This document shows positions 1-13,000 of a DNA stretch of 64,000 nucleotides, piece after piece. The stretch comes from Henricia sp. BOLD:AAB3569 (Eukaryota > Echinodermata > Asteroidea > Spinulosida > Echinasteridae). Under the pieces are notes generated by a model that saw only the letters and a list, made by a program, of their open reading frames with translations, ran no database searches and was not told where the DNA came from. The first letter of the stretch is position 1. Each line of letters starts with the position of its first letter. The translations under genes were made by a program, and so were the position numbers. Location: positions 1 through 64,000 of the forward strand of contig JBBELK010000301.1 in assembly GCA_037783545.1 (NCBI GenBank), in the 5' to 3' direction.

Positions 1-1882
1 GGAATTTTCCAACCAACTTCAAATTTTGCATGCTCCAAACTGTATATATTCCGCACTTGTCATGCAAAATTGACAGATTTTCGCTGGGAAATGACGGAGA
101 AATTTCAGAGTTTAGGGAAAACGGAGCTCGGCTGCGTGGTTATTCCCCTAACCGTGGCTGTTGGGACACCCTGCGCCTGCGCTGGTGTACTACATTTGTA
201 TCGGCCGTTGACTCACCCCAGATTGTGACGGGAATTAGGTCAAAGTGTGTCCCAAATGCGGCAAATTTGGAAATCAAGGAATTTTCCAACCAACTTCAAA
301 TTTTGCATGCTCCAAACTGTATATATTCCGCACTTTGTCATGCAAAATTGACAGATTTTCGCTGGGAAATGACGGAGACAATTCAGAGTTTAGGGAAAAC
401 GGAGCTCGGCTGCGTGGTTATTCCCTAACCGTGGCTGTTGGGACACCCTGCGCAGCGCTGGTGTACATTTGTACGGCCGTTGACTCACCCCAGATTGTGA
501 CGGGAATTAGGTCAAAGTGTGTCCCAAATGCCGGCAAATTTGGAAATCAAGGATTTTCCAACCAACTTCAAATTTTGCATGCTCCAAACTGTATATATTC
601 CGCACTTGTCATGCAAAATTGACAGATTTTCGCTGGGAAATGACGGAGAAATTTCAGAGTTTAGGAAAAACGGAGCTCGGCTGCGTGGTTATTCCCCTAA
701 CCGTGGCTGTTGGGACACCCTGCGCCGCGCTGGTGTACATTTGTACGGCCGTTGACTCACCCCAGATTGTGACGGGAATTAGGTCAAAGTGTGTCCCAAA
801 TGCCGGCAAATTTGGAAATCAAGGAATTTTCCAACCAACTTCAAATTTTGCATGCTCCAAACTGTATATATTCCGCACTTGTCATGCAAAATTGACAGAT
901 TTTCGCTGGGAAATGACGGAGAAATTTCAGAGTTTAGGGAAAACGGAGCTCGGCTGCGTGGTTATTCCCCCTAACCGTGGCTGTTGGGACACCCTGCGCA
1001 TGCGCTGGTGTACATTTGTACGGCCGTTGACTCACCCAGATTGTGACGGGAATTAGGTCAAAGTGTGTCCCAAATGCCGGCAAATTTGGAAATCAAGGAA
1101 TTTCCAACCAACTTCAAATTTTGCATGCTCCAAACTGTATATATTCCGCACTTGTCATGCAAAATTGACAGATTTTCGCTGGGAAATGACGGAGAAATTT
1201 CAGAGTTTAGGGAAAACGGAGCTCGGCTGCGTGGTTATTCCCCTAACCGTGGCTGTTGGGACACCCTGCGCATGCGCTGGTGTACATTTGTACGGCCGTT
1301 GACTCACCCCAGATTGTGACGGGAATTAGGTCAAAGTGTGTCCCAAATGCCGGCAAATTTGGAAATCAAGGAATTTTCCAACCAACTTCAAATTTTGCAT
1401 GCTCCAAACTGTATATATTCCGCACTTGTCATGCAAAATTGACAGATTTTCGCTGGGAAATGACGGAGAAATTTCAGAGTTTAGGAAAACGGAGCTCGGC
1501 TGCGTGGTTATTCCCCTAACCGTGGCTGTTGGGACACCCTGCGCATGCGCTGGTGTACATTTGTACGGCCGTTGACTCACCCCAGATTGTGACGGGAATT
1601 AGGTCAAAGTGTGTCCCAAATGCCGGCAAATTTGGAAATCAAGGAATTTTCCAACCAACTTCAAATTTTGCATGCTCCAAACTGTATATATTCCGCACTT
1701 GTCAATGCAAAATTGACAGATTTTCGCTGGGAAATGACGGAGAAATTTCAGAGTTTAGGGAAAACGGAGCTCGGCTGCGTGGTTATTCCCCTAACCGTGG
1801 CTGTTGGGACACCCTGCGCCGCGCTGGTGTACATTTGTACGGCCGTTGACTCACCCCAGATTGTGACGGGAATTAGGTCAAA
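1..1882 (+). repeat. Indel-rich left edge of the visible array
   Basis: Six to seven monomers with roughly ten small indels relative to the common sequence. Examples are an extra TAC and T near 191-201, a lost C in GCCGG near 263, an extra T near 335, C-run changes in TTATTCCCCTAACC near 424 and 968, a lost A near 553, CACCCA for CACCCCA near 1036, a lost T near 1098, a lost A or G near 1483 and an extra A near 1704. Beyond this point such indels become rare for the next 12 kb. Most are single-base changes in homopolymers. Real edge decay and uncorrected sequencing error are both possible. Confidence 0.8.
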
Positions 1883-2268
1883 GTGTGTCCCAAATGCCGG
1901 CAAATTTGGAAATCAAGGAATTTTCCAACCAACTTCAAATTTTGCATGCTCCAAACTGTATATATTCCGCACTTGTCATGCAAAATTGACAGATTTTCGC
2001 TGGGAAATGACGGAGAAATTTCAGAGTTTAGGGAAAACGGAGCTCGGCTGCGTGGTTATTCCCCTAACCGTGGCTGTTGGGACACCCTGCGCATGCGCTG
2101 GTGTACATTTGTACGGCCGTTGACTCACCCCAGATTGTGACGGGAATTAGGTCAAAGTGTGTCCCAAATGCCGGCAAATTTGGAAATCAAGGAATTTTCC
2201 AACCAACTTCAAATTTTGCATGCTCCAAACTGTATATATTCCGCACTTGTCATGCAAAATTGACAGAT

Positions 2269-2287
2269 TTTCGCTGGGAAATGACGG
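2269..2287 (+). other. CENP-B-box-like motif (one example per monomer)
   Basis: TTTCGCTGGGAA followed by ATGA and then CGG. The first 12 bases match 10 of 12 bases of the mammalian CENP-B box 5' part (TTTCGTTGGAAA). The CGG part is displaced by about four bases, so the strict spacing NTTCGNNNNANNCGGGN is not met. The motif is present in nearly every unit. Variants TTTCGATGGG, TTTCGCTTGG and TTTCGCTAGG occur in some. Binding by any CENP-B-like protein is speculation. Confidence 0.25.
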
Positions 2288-2375
2288 AGAAATTTCAGAG
2301 TTTAGGGAAAACGGAGCTCGGCTGCGTGGTTATTCCCCTAACCGTGGCTGTTGGGACACCCTGCGCCGCGCTGGT

Positions 2376-2427
2376 GTACATTTGTACGGCCGTTGACTCA
2401 CCCCAGATTGTGACGGGAATTAGGTCA
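2376..2427 (+). promoter_or_regulatory. Clustered transcription-factor-like motifs (per-monomer example)
   Basis: Within 52 bp lie GTACATTTGTAC (2376-2387, inverted repeat), TGACTCA (2394-2400, an exact AP-1/TRE core) and AATTAGGTCA (2418-2427, close to an ROR/Rev-erb monomer site with the AGGTCA half-site). GGAATTTTCC at 2191-2200 in the same unit matches 9 of 10 positions of the kappa-B consensus. Most of the roughly 220 units keep all of these. Individual matches of this length can be chance, and no function is shown by sequence alone. Confidence 0.25.
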
Positions 2428-2429
2428 AA

Positions 2430-2703
2430 GTGTGTCCCAAATGCCGGCAAATTTGGAAATCAAGGAATTTTCCAACCAACTTCAAATTTTGCATGCTCCA
2501 AACTGTATATATTCCGCACTTGTCATGCAAAATTGACAGATTTTCGCTGGGAAATGACGGAGAAATTTCAGAGTTTAGGGAAAACGGAGCTCGGCTGCGT
2601 GGTTATTCCCCTAACCGTGGCTGTTGGGACACCCTGCGCATGCGCTGGTGTACATTTGTACGGCCGTTGACTCACCCCAGATTGTGACGGGAATTAGGTC
2701 AAA
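2430..2703 (+). repeat. Representative class A monomer (274 bp)
   Basis: Same unit as class C, but the junction is the perfect 10-bp palindrome GCGCATGCGC (2636-2645) followed by TGG. Class A occurs only left of 13,633 in this window. It differs from class AC by loss of a 5-bp CGCGC-like block, and class C differs from AC by loss of ATGCGC. Either loss could arise by slippage between GCGC direct repeats. Confidence 0.93.
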
Positions 2704-5700
2704 GTGTGTCCCAAATGCCGGCAAATTTGGAAATCAAGGAATTTTCCAACCAACTTCAAATTTTGCATGCTCCAAACTGTATATATTCCGCACTTGTCAT
2801 GCAAAATTGACAGATTTTCGCTGGGAAATGACGGAGAAATTTCAGAGTTTAGGGAAAACGGAGCTCGGCTGCGTGGTTATTCCCCTAACCGTGGCTGTTG
2901 GGACACCCTGCGCCGCGCTGGTGTACATTTGTACGGCCGTTGACTCACCCCAGATTGTGACGGGAATTAGGTCAAAGTGTGTCCCAAATGCCGGCAAATT
3001 TGGAAATCAAGGAATTTTCCAACCAACTTCAAATTTTGCATGCTCCAAACTGTATATATTCCGCACTTGTCATGCAAAATTGACAGATTTTCGCTGGGAA
3101 ATGACGGAGACAATTCATAGTTTAGGGAAAACGGAGCTCGGCTGCGTGGTTATTCCCATAACCGTGGCTGTTGGGACACCCTGCGCATGCGCTGGTGTAC
3201 ATTTGTACGGCCGTTGACTCACCCCAGATTGTGACGGGAATTAGGTCAAAGTGTGTCCCAAATGCCGGCAAATTTGGAAATCAAGGAATTTTCCAACCAA
3301 CTTCAAATTTTGCATGCTCCAAACTGTATATATTCCGCACTTGTCATGCAAAATTGACAGATTTTCGCTGGGAAATGACGGAGAAATTTCAGAGTTTAGG
3401 AAAAACGGAGCTCGGCTGCGTGGTTATTCCCCTAACCGTGGCTGTTGGGACACCCTGCGCCGCGCTGGTGTACATTTGTACGGCCGTTGACTCACCCCAG
3501 ATTGTGACGGGAATTAGGTCAAAGTGTGTCCCAAATGCCGGCAAATTTGGAAATCAAGGAATTTTCCAACCAACTTCAAATTTTGCATGCTCCAAACTGT
3601 ATATATTCCGCACTTGTCATGCAAAATTGACAGATTTTCGCTGGGAAATGACGGAGAAATTTCAGAGTTTAGGGAAAACGGAGCTCGGCTGCGTGGTTAT
3701 TCCCCTAACCGTGGCTGTTGGGACACCCTGCGCATGCGCTGGTGTACATTTGTACGGCCGTTGACTCACCCCAGATTGTGACGGGAATTAGGTCAAAGTG
3801 TGTCCCAAATGCCGGCAAATTTGGAAATCAAGGAATTTTCCAACCAACTTCAAATTTTGCATGCTCCAAACTGTATATATTCCGCACTTGTCATGCAAAA
3901 TTGACAGATTTTCGCTGGGAAATGACGGAGAAATTTCAGAGTTTAGGGAAAACGGAGCTCGGCTGCATGGTTATTCCCCTAACCGTGGCTGTTGGGACAC
4001 CCTGCGCATGCGCTGGTGTACATTTGTACTGCCGTTGACTCACCCCAGATTGTGACGGGAATTAGGTCAAAGTGTGTCCCAAATGCCGGCAAATTTGGAA
4101 ATCAAGGAATTTTCCAACCAACTTCAAATTTTGCATGCTCCAAACTGTATATATTCCGCACTTGTCATGCAAAATTGACAGATTTTCGCTATGAAATGAC
4201 GGAGAAATTTCAGAGTTTAGGGAAAACGGAGCTCGGCTGCGTGGTTATTCCCCTAACCGTGGCTGTTGGGACACCCTGCGCATGCGCTGGTGTACATTTG
4301 TACGGCTGTTGACTCACCCCAGATTGTGACGGGAATTAGGTCAAAGTGTGTCCCAAATGCCGGCAAATTTGGAAATCAAGGAATTTTCCAACCAACTTCA
4401 AATTTTGCATGCTCCAAACTGTATATATTCCGCAATTGTCATGCAAAATTGACAGATTTTCGCTGGGAAATGACGGAGAAATTTCAGAGTTTAGGGAAAA
4501 CGGAGCTCGGCTGCGTGGTTATTCCCCTAACCGTGGCTGTTGGGACACCCTGCGCCGCGCTGGTGTACATTTGTACGGCCGTTGACTCACCCCAGATTGT
4601 GACGGGAATTAGGTCAAAGTGTGTCCCAAATGCCGGCAAATTTGGAAATCAAGGAATTTTCCAACCAACTTCAAATTTTGCATGCTCCAAACTGTATATA
4701 TTCCGCACTTCTCATGCAAAATTGACAGATTTTCGCTGGGAAATGACGGAGACATTTCAGAGTTTAGGGAAAACGGAGCTCGGCTGCGTGGTTATTCCCC
4801 TAACCGTGGCTGTTGGGACACCCTGCGCATGCGCTGGTGTACATTTGTACGGCCGTTGACTCACCCCAGATTGTGACGGGAATTAGGTCAAAGTGTGTCC
4901 CAAATGCCGGCAAATTTGGAAATCAAGGAATTTTCCAACCAACTTCAAATTTGGCATGCTCCAAACTGTATATATTCCGCACTTGTCATGCAAAATTGAC
5001 AGATTTTCGCTGGGAAATGACGGAGAAATTTCAGAGTTTAGGGAAAACGGAGCTCGGCTGCGTGGTTATTCCCCTAACCGTGGCTGTTGGGACACCCTGC
5101 GCCGCGCTGGTGTACATTTGTACGGCCGTTGACTCACCCCAGATTGTGACGGGAATTAGGTCAAAGTGTGTCCCAAATGCCGGCAAATTTGGAAATCAAG
5201 GAATTTTCCAACCAACTTCAAATTTTGCATGCTCCAAACTGTATATATTCCGCACTTGTCATGCAAAATTGACAGATTTTCGCTGGGAAATGACGGAGAA
5301 ATTTCAGAGTTTAGGGAAAACGGAGCTCGGCTGCGTGGTTATTCCCCTAACCGTGGCTGTTGGGACACCCTGCGCCGCGCTGGTGTACATTTGTACGGCC
5401 GTTGACTCACCCCAGATTGTGACGGGAATTAGGTCAAAGTGTGTCCCAAATGCCGGCAAATTTGGAAATCAAGGAATTTTCCAACCAACTTCAAATTTTG
5501 CATGCTCCAAACTGTATATATTCCGCACTTGTCATGCAAAATTGACAGATTTTCGCTGGGAAATGACGGAGAAATTTCAGAGTTTAGGGAAAACGGAGCT
5601 CGGCTGCGTGGTTATTCCCCTAACCGTGGCTGTTGGGACACCCTGCGCATGCGCTGGTGTACATTTGTACGGCCGTTGACTCACCCCAGATTGTGACGGG

Positions 5701-5986
5701 AATTAGGTCAAAGTGTGTCCCAAATGCCGGCAAATTTGGAAATCAAGGAATTTTCCAACCAACTTCAAATTTTGCATGCTCCAAACTGTATATATTCCGC
5801 ACTTGTCATGCAAAATTGACAGATTTTCGCTGGGAAATGACGGAGACATTTCAGAGTTTAGGGAAAACGGAGCTCGGCTGCGTGGTTATTCCCCTAACCG
5901 TGGCTGTTGGGACACCCTGCGCATGCGCTGGTGTACATTTGTACGGCCGTTGACTCACCCCAGATTGTGACGGGAATTAGGTCAAA

Positions 5987-6252
5987 GTGTGTCCCAAATG
6001 CCGGCAAATCAAGGAATTTTCCAACCAACTTCAAATTTTGCATGCTCCAAACTGTATATATTCCGCACTTGTCATGCAAAATTGACAGATTTTCGCTGGG
6101 AAATGACGGAGAAATTTCAGAGTTTAGGGAAAACGGAGCTCGGCTGCATGGTTATTCGCCTAACCGTGGCTGTTGGGACACCCTGCGCATGCGCTGGTGT
6201 ACATTTGTACGGCCGTTGACTCACCCCAGATTGTGACGGGAATTAGGTCAAA
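5987..6252 (+). repeat. 266-bp monomer with 8-bp deletion
   Basis: A class A unit in which GCCGGCAAATTTGGAAATC has become GCCGGCAAATC. TTGGAAAT was lost between two AAAT copies, as expected from slippage or short-homology deletion. It is a single copy in this window and has not been amplified. Confidence 0.9.
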
Positions 6253-9200
6253 GTGTGTCCCAAATGCCGGCAAATTTGGAAATCAAGGAATTTTCCAACC
6301 AACTTCAAATTTTGCATGCTCCAAACTGTATATATTCCGCACTTGTCATGCAAAATTGACAGATTTTCGCTGGGAAATGACGGAGAAATTTCAGAGTTTA
6401 GGGAAAACGGAGCTCGGCTGCGTGGTTATTCCCCTAACCGTGGCTGTTGGGACACCCTGCGCCGCGCTGGTGTACATTTGTACGGCCGTTGACTCACCCC
6501 AGATTGTGACGGGAATTAGGTCAAAGTGTGTCCCAAATGCCGGCAAATTTGGAAATCAAGGAATTTTCCAACCAACTTCAAATTTTGCATGCTCCAAACT
6601 GTATATATTCCGCACTTGTCATGCAAAATTGACAGATTTTCGCTGGGAAATGACGGAGAAATTTCAGAGTTTAGGGAAAACGGAGCTCGGCTGCGTGGTT
6701 ATTCCCCTAACCGTGGCTGTTGGGACACCCTGCGCATGCGCTGGTGTACATTTGTACGGCCGTTGACTCACCCCAGATTGTGACGGGAATTAGGTCAAAG
6801 TGTATCCCAAATGCCGGCAAATTTGGAAATCAAGGAATTTTCCAACCAACTTCAAATTTGGCATGCTCCAAACTGTATATATTCCGCACTTGTCATGCAA
6901 AATTGACAGATTTTCGCTGGGAAATGACGGAGAAATTTCAGAGTTTAGGGAAAACGGAGCTCGGCTGCGTGGTTATTCCCCTAACCGTGGCTGTTGGGAC
7001 ACCCTGCGCCGCGCTGGTGTACATTTGTACGGCCGTTGACTCACCCCAGATTGTGACGGGAATTAGGTCAAAGTGTGTCCCAAATGCCGGCAAATTTGGA
7101 AATCGAGGAATTTTCCAACCAACTTCAAATTTTGCATGCTCCAAACTGTATATATTCCGCACTTGTCATGCAAAATTTACAGATTTTCGCTGGGAAATGA
7201 CGGAGAAATTTCAGAGTTTAGGGAAAACGGAGCTCGGCTGCGTGGTTATTCCCCTAACCGTGGCTGTTGGGACACCCTGCGCATGCGCTGGTGTACATTT
7301 GTACGGCCGTTGACTCACCCCAGATTGTGACGGGAATTAGGTCAAAGTGTGTCCCAAATGCCGGCAAATTTGGAAATCAAGGAATTTTCCAACCAACTTC
7401 AAATTTTGCATGCTCCAAACTGTATATATTCCGCACTTGTCATGCAAAATTGACAGATTTTCGCTGGGAAATGACGGAGAAATTTCAGAGTTTAGGGAAA
7501 ACGGAGCTCGGCTGCGTGGTTATTCCCCTAACCGTGGCTGTTGGGACACCCTGCGCCGCGCTGGTGTACAATTGTACGGCCGTTGACTCACCCCAGATTG
7601 TGACGGGAATTAGGTCAAAGTGTGTCCCAAATGCCGGCAAATTTGGAAATCAAGGAATTTTCCAACCAACTTCAAATTTTGCATGCTCCAAACTGTATAT
7701 ATTCCGCACTTGTCATGCAAAATTGACAGATTTTCGCTGGGAAATGACGGAGAAATTTCAGAGTTTAGGGAAAACGAAGCTCGGCTGCGTGGTTATTCCC
7801 CTAACCGTGGCTGTTGGGACACCCTGCGCCGCGCTGGTGTACATTTGTACGGCCGTTGACTCACCCCAGATTGTGACGGGAATTAGGTCAAAGTGTGTCC
7901 CAAATGCCGGCAAATTTGGAAATCAAGGAATTTTCCAACCAACTTCAAATTTTGCATGCTCCAAACTGTATATATTCGCACTTGTCATGCAAAATTGACA
8001 GATTTTCGCTGGGAAATGACGGAGAAATTTCAGAGTTTAGGGAAAACGGAGCTCGGCTGCGTGGTTATTCCCCTAACCGTGGCTGTTGGGACACCCTGCG
8101 CATGCGCTGGTGTACATTTGTACGGCCGTTGACTCACCCCAGATTGTGACGGGAATTAGGTCAAAGTGTGTCCCAAATGCCGTCAAATTTGGAAATCAAG
8201 GAATTTTCCAACCAACTTCAAATTTTGCATGCTCCAAACTGTATATATTCCGCACTTGTCATGCAAAATTGACAGATTTTCGCTTGGAAATGACGGAGAA
8301 ATTTCAGAGTTTAGGGAAAACGGAGCTCGGCTGCGTGGTTATTCCCCTAACCGTGGCTGTTGGGACACCCTGCGCCGCGCTGGTGTACATTTGTACGGCC
8401 GTTGACTCACCCCAGATTGTGACGGGAATTAGGTCAAAGTGTGTCCCAAATGCCGGCAAATTTGGAAATCAAGGAATTTTCCAACCAACTTCAAATTTTG
8501 CATGCTCCAAACTGTATATATTCCGCACTTGTCATGCAAAATTGACAGATTTTCGCTGGGAAATGACGGAGAAATTTCAGAGTTTAGGGAAAACGGAGCT
8601 CGGCTGCGTGGTTATTCCCCTAACCGTGGCTGTTGGGACACCCTGCGCATGCGCTGGTGTACATTTGTACGGCCGTTGACTCACCCCAGAATGTGACGGG
8701 AATTAGGTCAAAGTGTGTCCCAAATGCCGGAAAATTTGGAAATCAAGGAATTTTCAAACCAACTTCAAATTTTGCATGCTCCAAACTGTATATATTCCGC
8801 ACTTGTCATGCAAAATTGACAGATTTTCGCTGGGAAATGACGGAGAAATTTCAGAGTTTAGGGAAAACGGAGCTCGGCTGCGTGGTTATTCCCCTAACCG
8901 TGGCTGTTGGGACACCCTGCGCCGCGCTGGTGTACATTTGTACGGCCGTTGACTCACCCCAGATTGTGACGGGAATTAGGTCAAAGTGTGTCCCAAATGC
9001 CGGCAAATTTGGAAATCAAGGAATTTTCCAACCAACTTCAAATTTTGCATGCTCCAAACTGTATATATTCCGCACTTGTCATGCAAAATTGACAGATTTT
9101 CGCTGGGAACTGACGGAGAAATTTCAGAGTTTAGGGAAAACGGAGCTCGGCTGCGTGGTTATTCCCCTAACCGTGGCTGTTGGGACACCCTGCTCCGCGC

Positions 9201-10078
9201 TGGTGTACATTTGTACGGCCGTTGACTCACCCCAGATTGTGACGGGAATTAGGTCAAAGTGTGTCCCAAATGCCGGCAAATTTGGAAATCAAGGAATTTT
9301 CCAACCAACTTCAAATTTTGCATGCTCCAAACTGTATATATTCCGCACTTGTCATGCAAAATTGACAGATTTTCGCTGGGAAATGACGGAGAAATTTCAG
9401 AGTTTAGGGAAAACGGAGCTCGGCTGCGTGGTTATTCCCCTAACCGTGGCTGTTGGGACACCCTGCGCCGCGCTGGTGTACATTTGTACGGCCGTTGACT
9501 CACCCCAGATTGTGACGGGAATTAGGTCAAAGTGTGTCCCAAATGCCGGCAAATTTGGAAATCAAGGAATTTTCCAACCAACTTCAAATTTTGCATGCTC
9601 CAAACTGTATATATTCCGCACTTGTCATGCAAAATTGACAGATTTTCGCTGGGAAATGACGGAGAAATTTCAGAGTTTAGGGAAAACGGAGCTCTGCTGC
9701 GTGGTTATTCCCCTAACCGTGGCTGTTGGGACACCCTGCGCATGCGCTGGTGTACATTTGTACGGCCGTTGACTCACCCCAGATTGTGACGGGAATTAGG
9801 TCAAAGTGTGTCCCAAATGCCGGCAAATTTGGAAATCAAGGAATTTTCAAACCAACTTCAAATTTTGCATGCTCCAAACTGTATATATTCCGCACTTGTC
9901 ATGCAAAATTGACAGATTTTCGCTGGGAAATGACGGAGAAATTTCAGAGTTTAGGGAAAACGGAGCTCGGCTGCGTGGTTATTCCCCTAACCGTGGCTGT
10001 TGGGACACCCTGCGCCGCGCTGGTGTACATTTGTACGGCCGTTGACTCACCCCAGATTGTGACGGGAATTAGGTCAAA

Positions 10079-13000
10079 GTGTGTCCCAAATACCGGCAAA
10101 TTTGGAAATCAAGGAATTTTCCAACCAACTTCAAATTTTGCATGCTCCAAACTGTATATATTCCGCACTTGTCATGCAAAATTGACAGATTTTCGCTGGG
10201 AAATGACGGAGAAATTTCAGAGTTCAGGGAAAACGGAGCTCGGTTGCGTGGTTATTCCCCTAACCGTGGCTGTTGGGACACCCTGCGCCGCGCTGGTGTA
10301 CATTTGTACGGCTGTTGACTCACCCCAGATTGTGACGGGAATTAGGTCAAAGTGTGTCCCAAATACCGGCAAATTTGGAAATCAAGGAATTTTCCAACCA
10401 ACTTCAAATTTTGCATGCTCCAAACTGTATATATTCCGCACTTGTCATGCAAAATTGACAGATTTTCGCTGGGAAATGACGGAGAAATTTCAGAGTTCAG
10501 GGAAAACGGAGCTCGGCTGCGTGGTTATTCCCCTAACCGTGGCTGTTGGGACACCCTGCGCATGCGCTGGTGTACATTTGTACGGCCGTTGACTCACCCC
10601 AGATTGTGACGGGAATTAGGTCAAAGTGTGTCCCAAATGCCGGCAAATTTGGAAATCAAGGAATTTTCCAACCAACTTCAAATTTTGCATGCTCTAAACT
10701 GTATATATTCCGCACTTGTCATGCAAAATTGACAGATTTTCGCTGGGAAATGACGGAGAAATTTCAGAGTTTAGGGAAAACGGAGCTCGGCTGCGTGGTT
10801 ATTCCCCTAACCGTGGCTGTTGGGACACCCTGCGCCGCGCTGGTGTACATTTGTACGGCCGTTGACTCACCCCAGATTGTGACGGGAATTAGGTCAAAGT
10901 GTGTCCCAAATGCCGGCAAATTTGGAAATCAAGGAATTTTCCAACCAACTTCAAATTTTGCATGCTCCAAACTGTATATATTCCGCACTTGTCATGCAAA
11001 ATTGACAGATTTTCGCTGGGAAATGACGGAGAAATTTCAGAGTTTAGGGAAAACGGAGCTCGGCTGCGTGGTTATTCCCCTAACCGTGGCTGTTGGGACA
11101 CCCTGCGCATGCGCTGGTGTACATTTGTACGGCCGTTGACTCACCCCAGATTGTGACGGGAATTAGGTCAAAGTGTGTCCCAAATACCGGCAAATTTGGA
11201 AATCAAGGAATTTTCCAACCAACTTCAAATTTTGCATGCTCCAAACTGTATATATTCCGCACTTGTCATGCAAAATTGACAGATTTTCGCTGGGAAATGA
11301 CGGAGAAATTTCAGAGTTCAGGGAAAACGGAGCTCGGTTGCGTGGTTATTCCCCTAACCGTGGCTGTTGGGACACCCTGCGCCGCGCTGGTGTACATTTG
11401 TACGGCTGTTGACTCACCCCAGATTGTGACGGGAATTAGGTCAAAGTGTGTCCCAAATACCGGCAAATTTGGAAATCAAGGAATTTTCCAACCAACTTCA
11501 AATTTTGCATGCTCCAAACTGTATATATTCCGCACTTGTCATGCAAAATTGACAGATTTTCGCTGGGAAATGACGGAGAAATTTCAGAGTTCAGGGAAAA
11601 CGGAGCTCGGCTGCGTGGTTATTCCCCTAACCGTGGCTGTTGGGACACCCTGCGCATGCGCTGGTGTACATTTGTACGGCCGTTGACTCACCCCAGATTG
11701 TGACGGGAATTAGGTCAAAGTGTGTCCCAAATGCCGGCAAATTTGGAAATCAAGGAATTTTCCAACCAACTTCAAATTTTGCATGCTCCAAACTGTATAT
11801 ATTCCGCACTTGTCATGCAAAATTGACAGATTTTCGCTGGGAAATGACGGAGAAATTTCAGAGTTTAGGGAAAACGGAGCTCGGCTGCGTGGTTATTCCC
11901 CTAACCGTGGCTGTTGGGACACCCTGCGCCGCGCTGGTGTACATTTGTACGGCCGTTGACTCACCCCAGATTGTGACGGGAATTAGGTCAAAGTGTGTCC
12001 CAAATGCCGGCAAATTTGGAAATCAAGGAATTTTCCAACCAACTTCAAATTTTGCATGCTCCAAACTGTATATATTCCGCACTTGTCATGCAAAATTGAC
12101 AGATTTTCGCTGGGAAATGACGGAGAAATTTCAGAGTTCAGGGAAAACGGAGCTCGGTTGCGTGGTTATTCCCCTAACCGTGGCTGTTGGGACACCCTGC
12201 GCCGCGCTGGTGTACATTTGTACGGCTGTTGACTCACCACAGATTGTGACGGGAATTAGGTCAAAGTGTGTCCCAAATACCGGCAAATTTGGAAATCAAG
12301 GAATTTTCCAACCAACTTCAAATTTTGCATGCTCCAAACTGTATATATTCCGCACTTGTCATGCAAAATTGACAGATTTTCGCTGGGAAATGACGGAGAA
12401 ATTTCAGAGTTCAGGGAAAACGGAGCTCGGCTGCGTGGTTATTCCCCTAACCGTGGCTGTTGGGACACCCTGCGCATGCGCTGGTGTACATTTGTACGGC
12501 CGTTGACTCACCCCAGATTGTGACGGGAATTAGGTCAAAGTGTGTCCCAAATGCCGGCAAATTTGGAAATCAAGGAATTTTCCAACCAACTTCAAATTTT
12601 GCATGCTCCAAACTGTATATATTCCGCACTTGTCATGCAAAATTGACAGATTTTCGCTAGGAAATGACGGAGAAATTTCAGAGTTTAGGGAAAACGGAGC
12701 TCGGCTGCGTGGTTATTCCCCTAACCGTGGCTGTTGGGACACCCTGCGCCGCGCTGGTGTACATTTGTACGGCCGTTGACTCACCCCAGATTGTGACGGG
12801 AATTAGGTCAAAGTGTGTCCCAAATGCCGGCAAATTTGGAAATCAAGGAATTTTCCAACCAACTTCAAATTTTGCATGCTCCAAACTGTATATATTCCGC
12901 ACTTGTCATGCAAAATTGACAGATTTTCGCTGGGAAATGACGGAGAAATTTCAGAGTTTAGGGAAAACGGAGCTCGGCTGCGTGGTTATTCCCCTAACCG

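Larger units (their letters stand above)
2157..2429 (+). repeat. Representative class C monomer (273 bp)
   Basis: Reference unit with the junction GCGCCGCGCTGG. I count 14 CpG dinucleotides in it. It contains the palindromes GCATGC, GAGCTC and GAAATTTC and the inverted repeat GTACA-TT-TGTAC at 2376-2387. The forward frame starting at the first G of GTACATTTGT has no stop across a full unit, so tandem class C units give endless open frames. Confidence 0.95.
1883..10078 (+). repeat. A/C domain with 547-bp dimer tendency
   Basis: Units of 274 bp (junction GCGCATGCGCTGG) and 273 bp (junction GCGCCGCGCTGG) alternate for long stretches, giving a 547-bp dimer (1883, 2430, 2977, 3524). Runs of A-A (3798, 4072) and A-C-C (4893-5712) break the pattern. 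One unit at 5987 is 266 bp through loss of TTGGAAAT, and the unit at 7893 is 273 bp through loss of one C in ATATTCCGCAC. Since 274 is not a multiple of three, every class A unit shifts the reading frame, so open frames stay short here. Confidence 0.9.

Noticed and set aside
1326-1580. Minus-strand ORFs of 60-85 codons scattered through the array (also 5894-6079, 6938-7162, 13806-14012, 48296-48520)
   Set aside because: They are reverse-strand shadows of the monomer and appear only where a local variant removes the usual stop.
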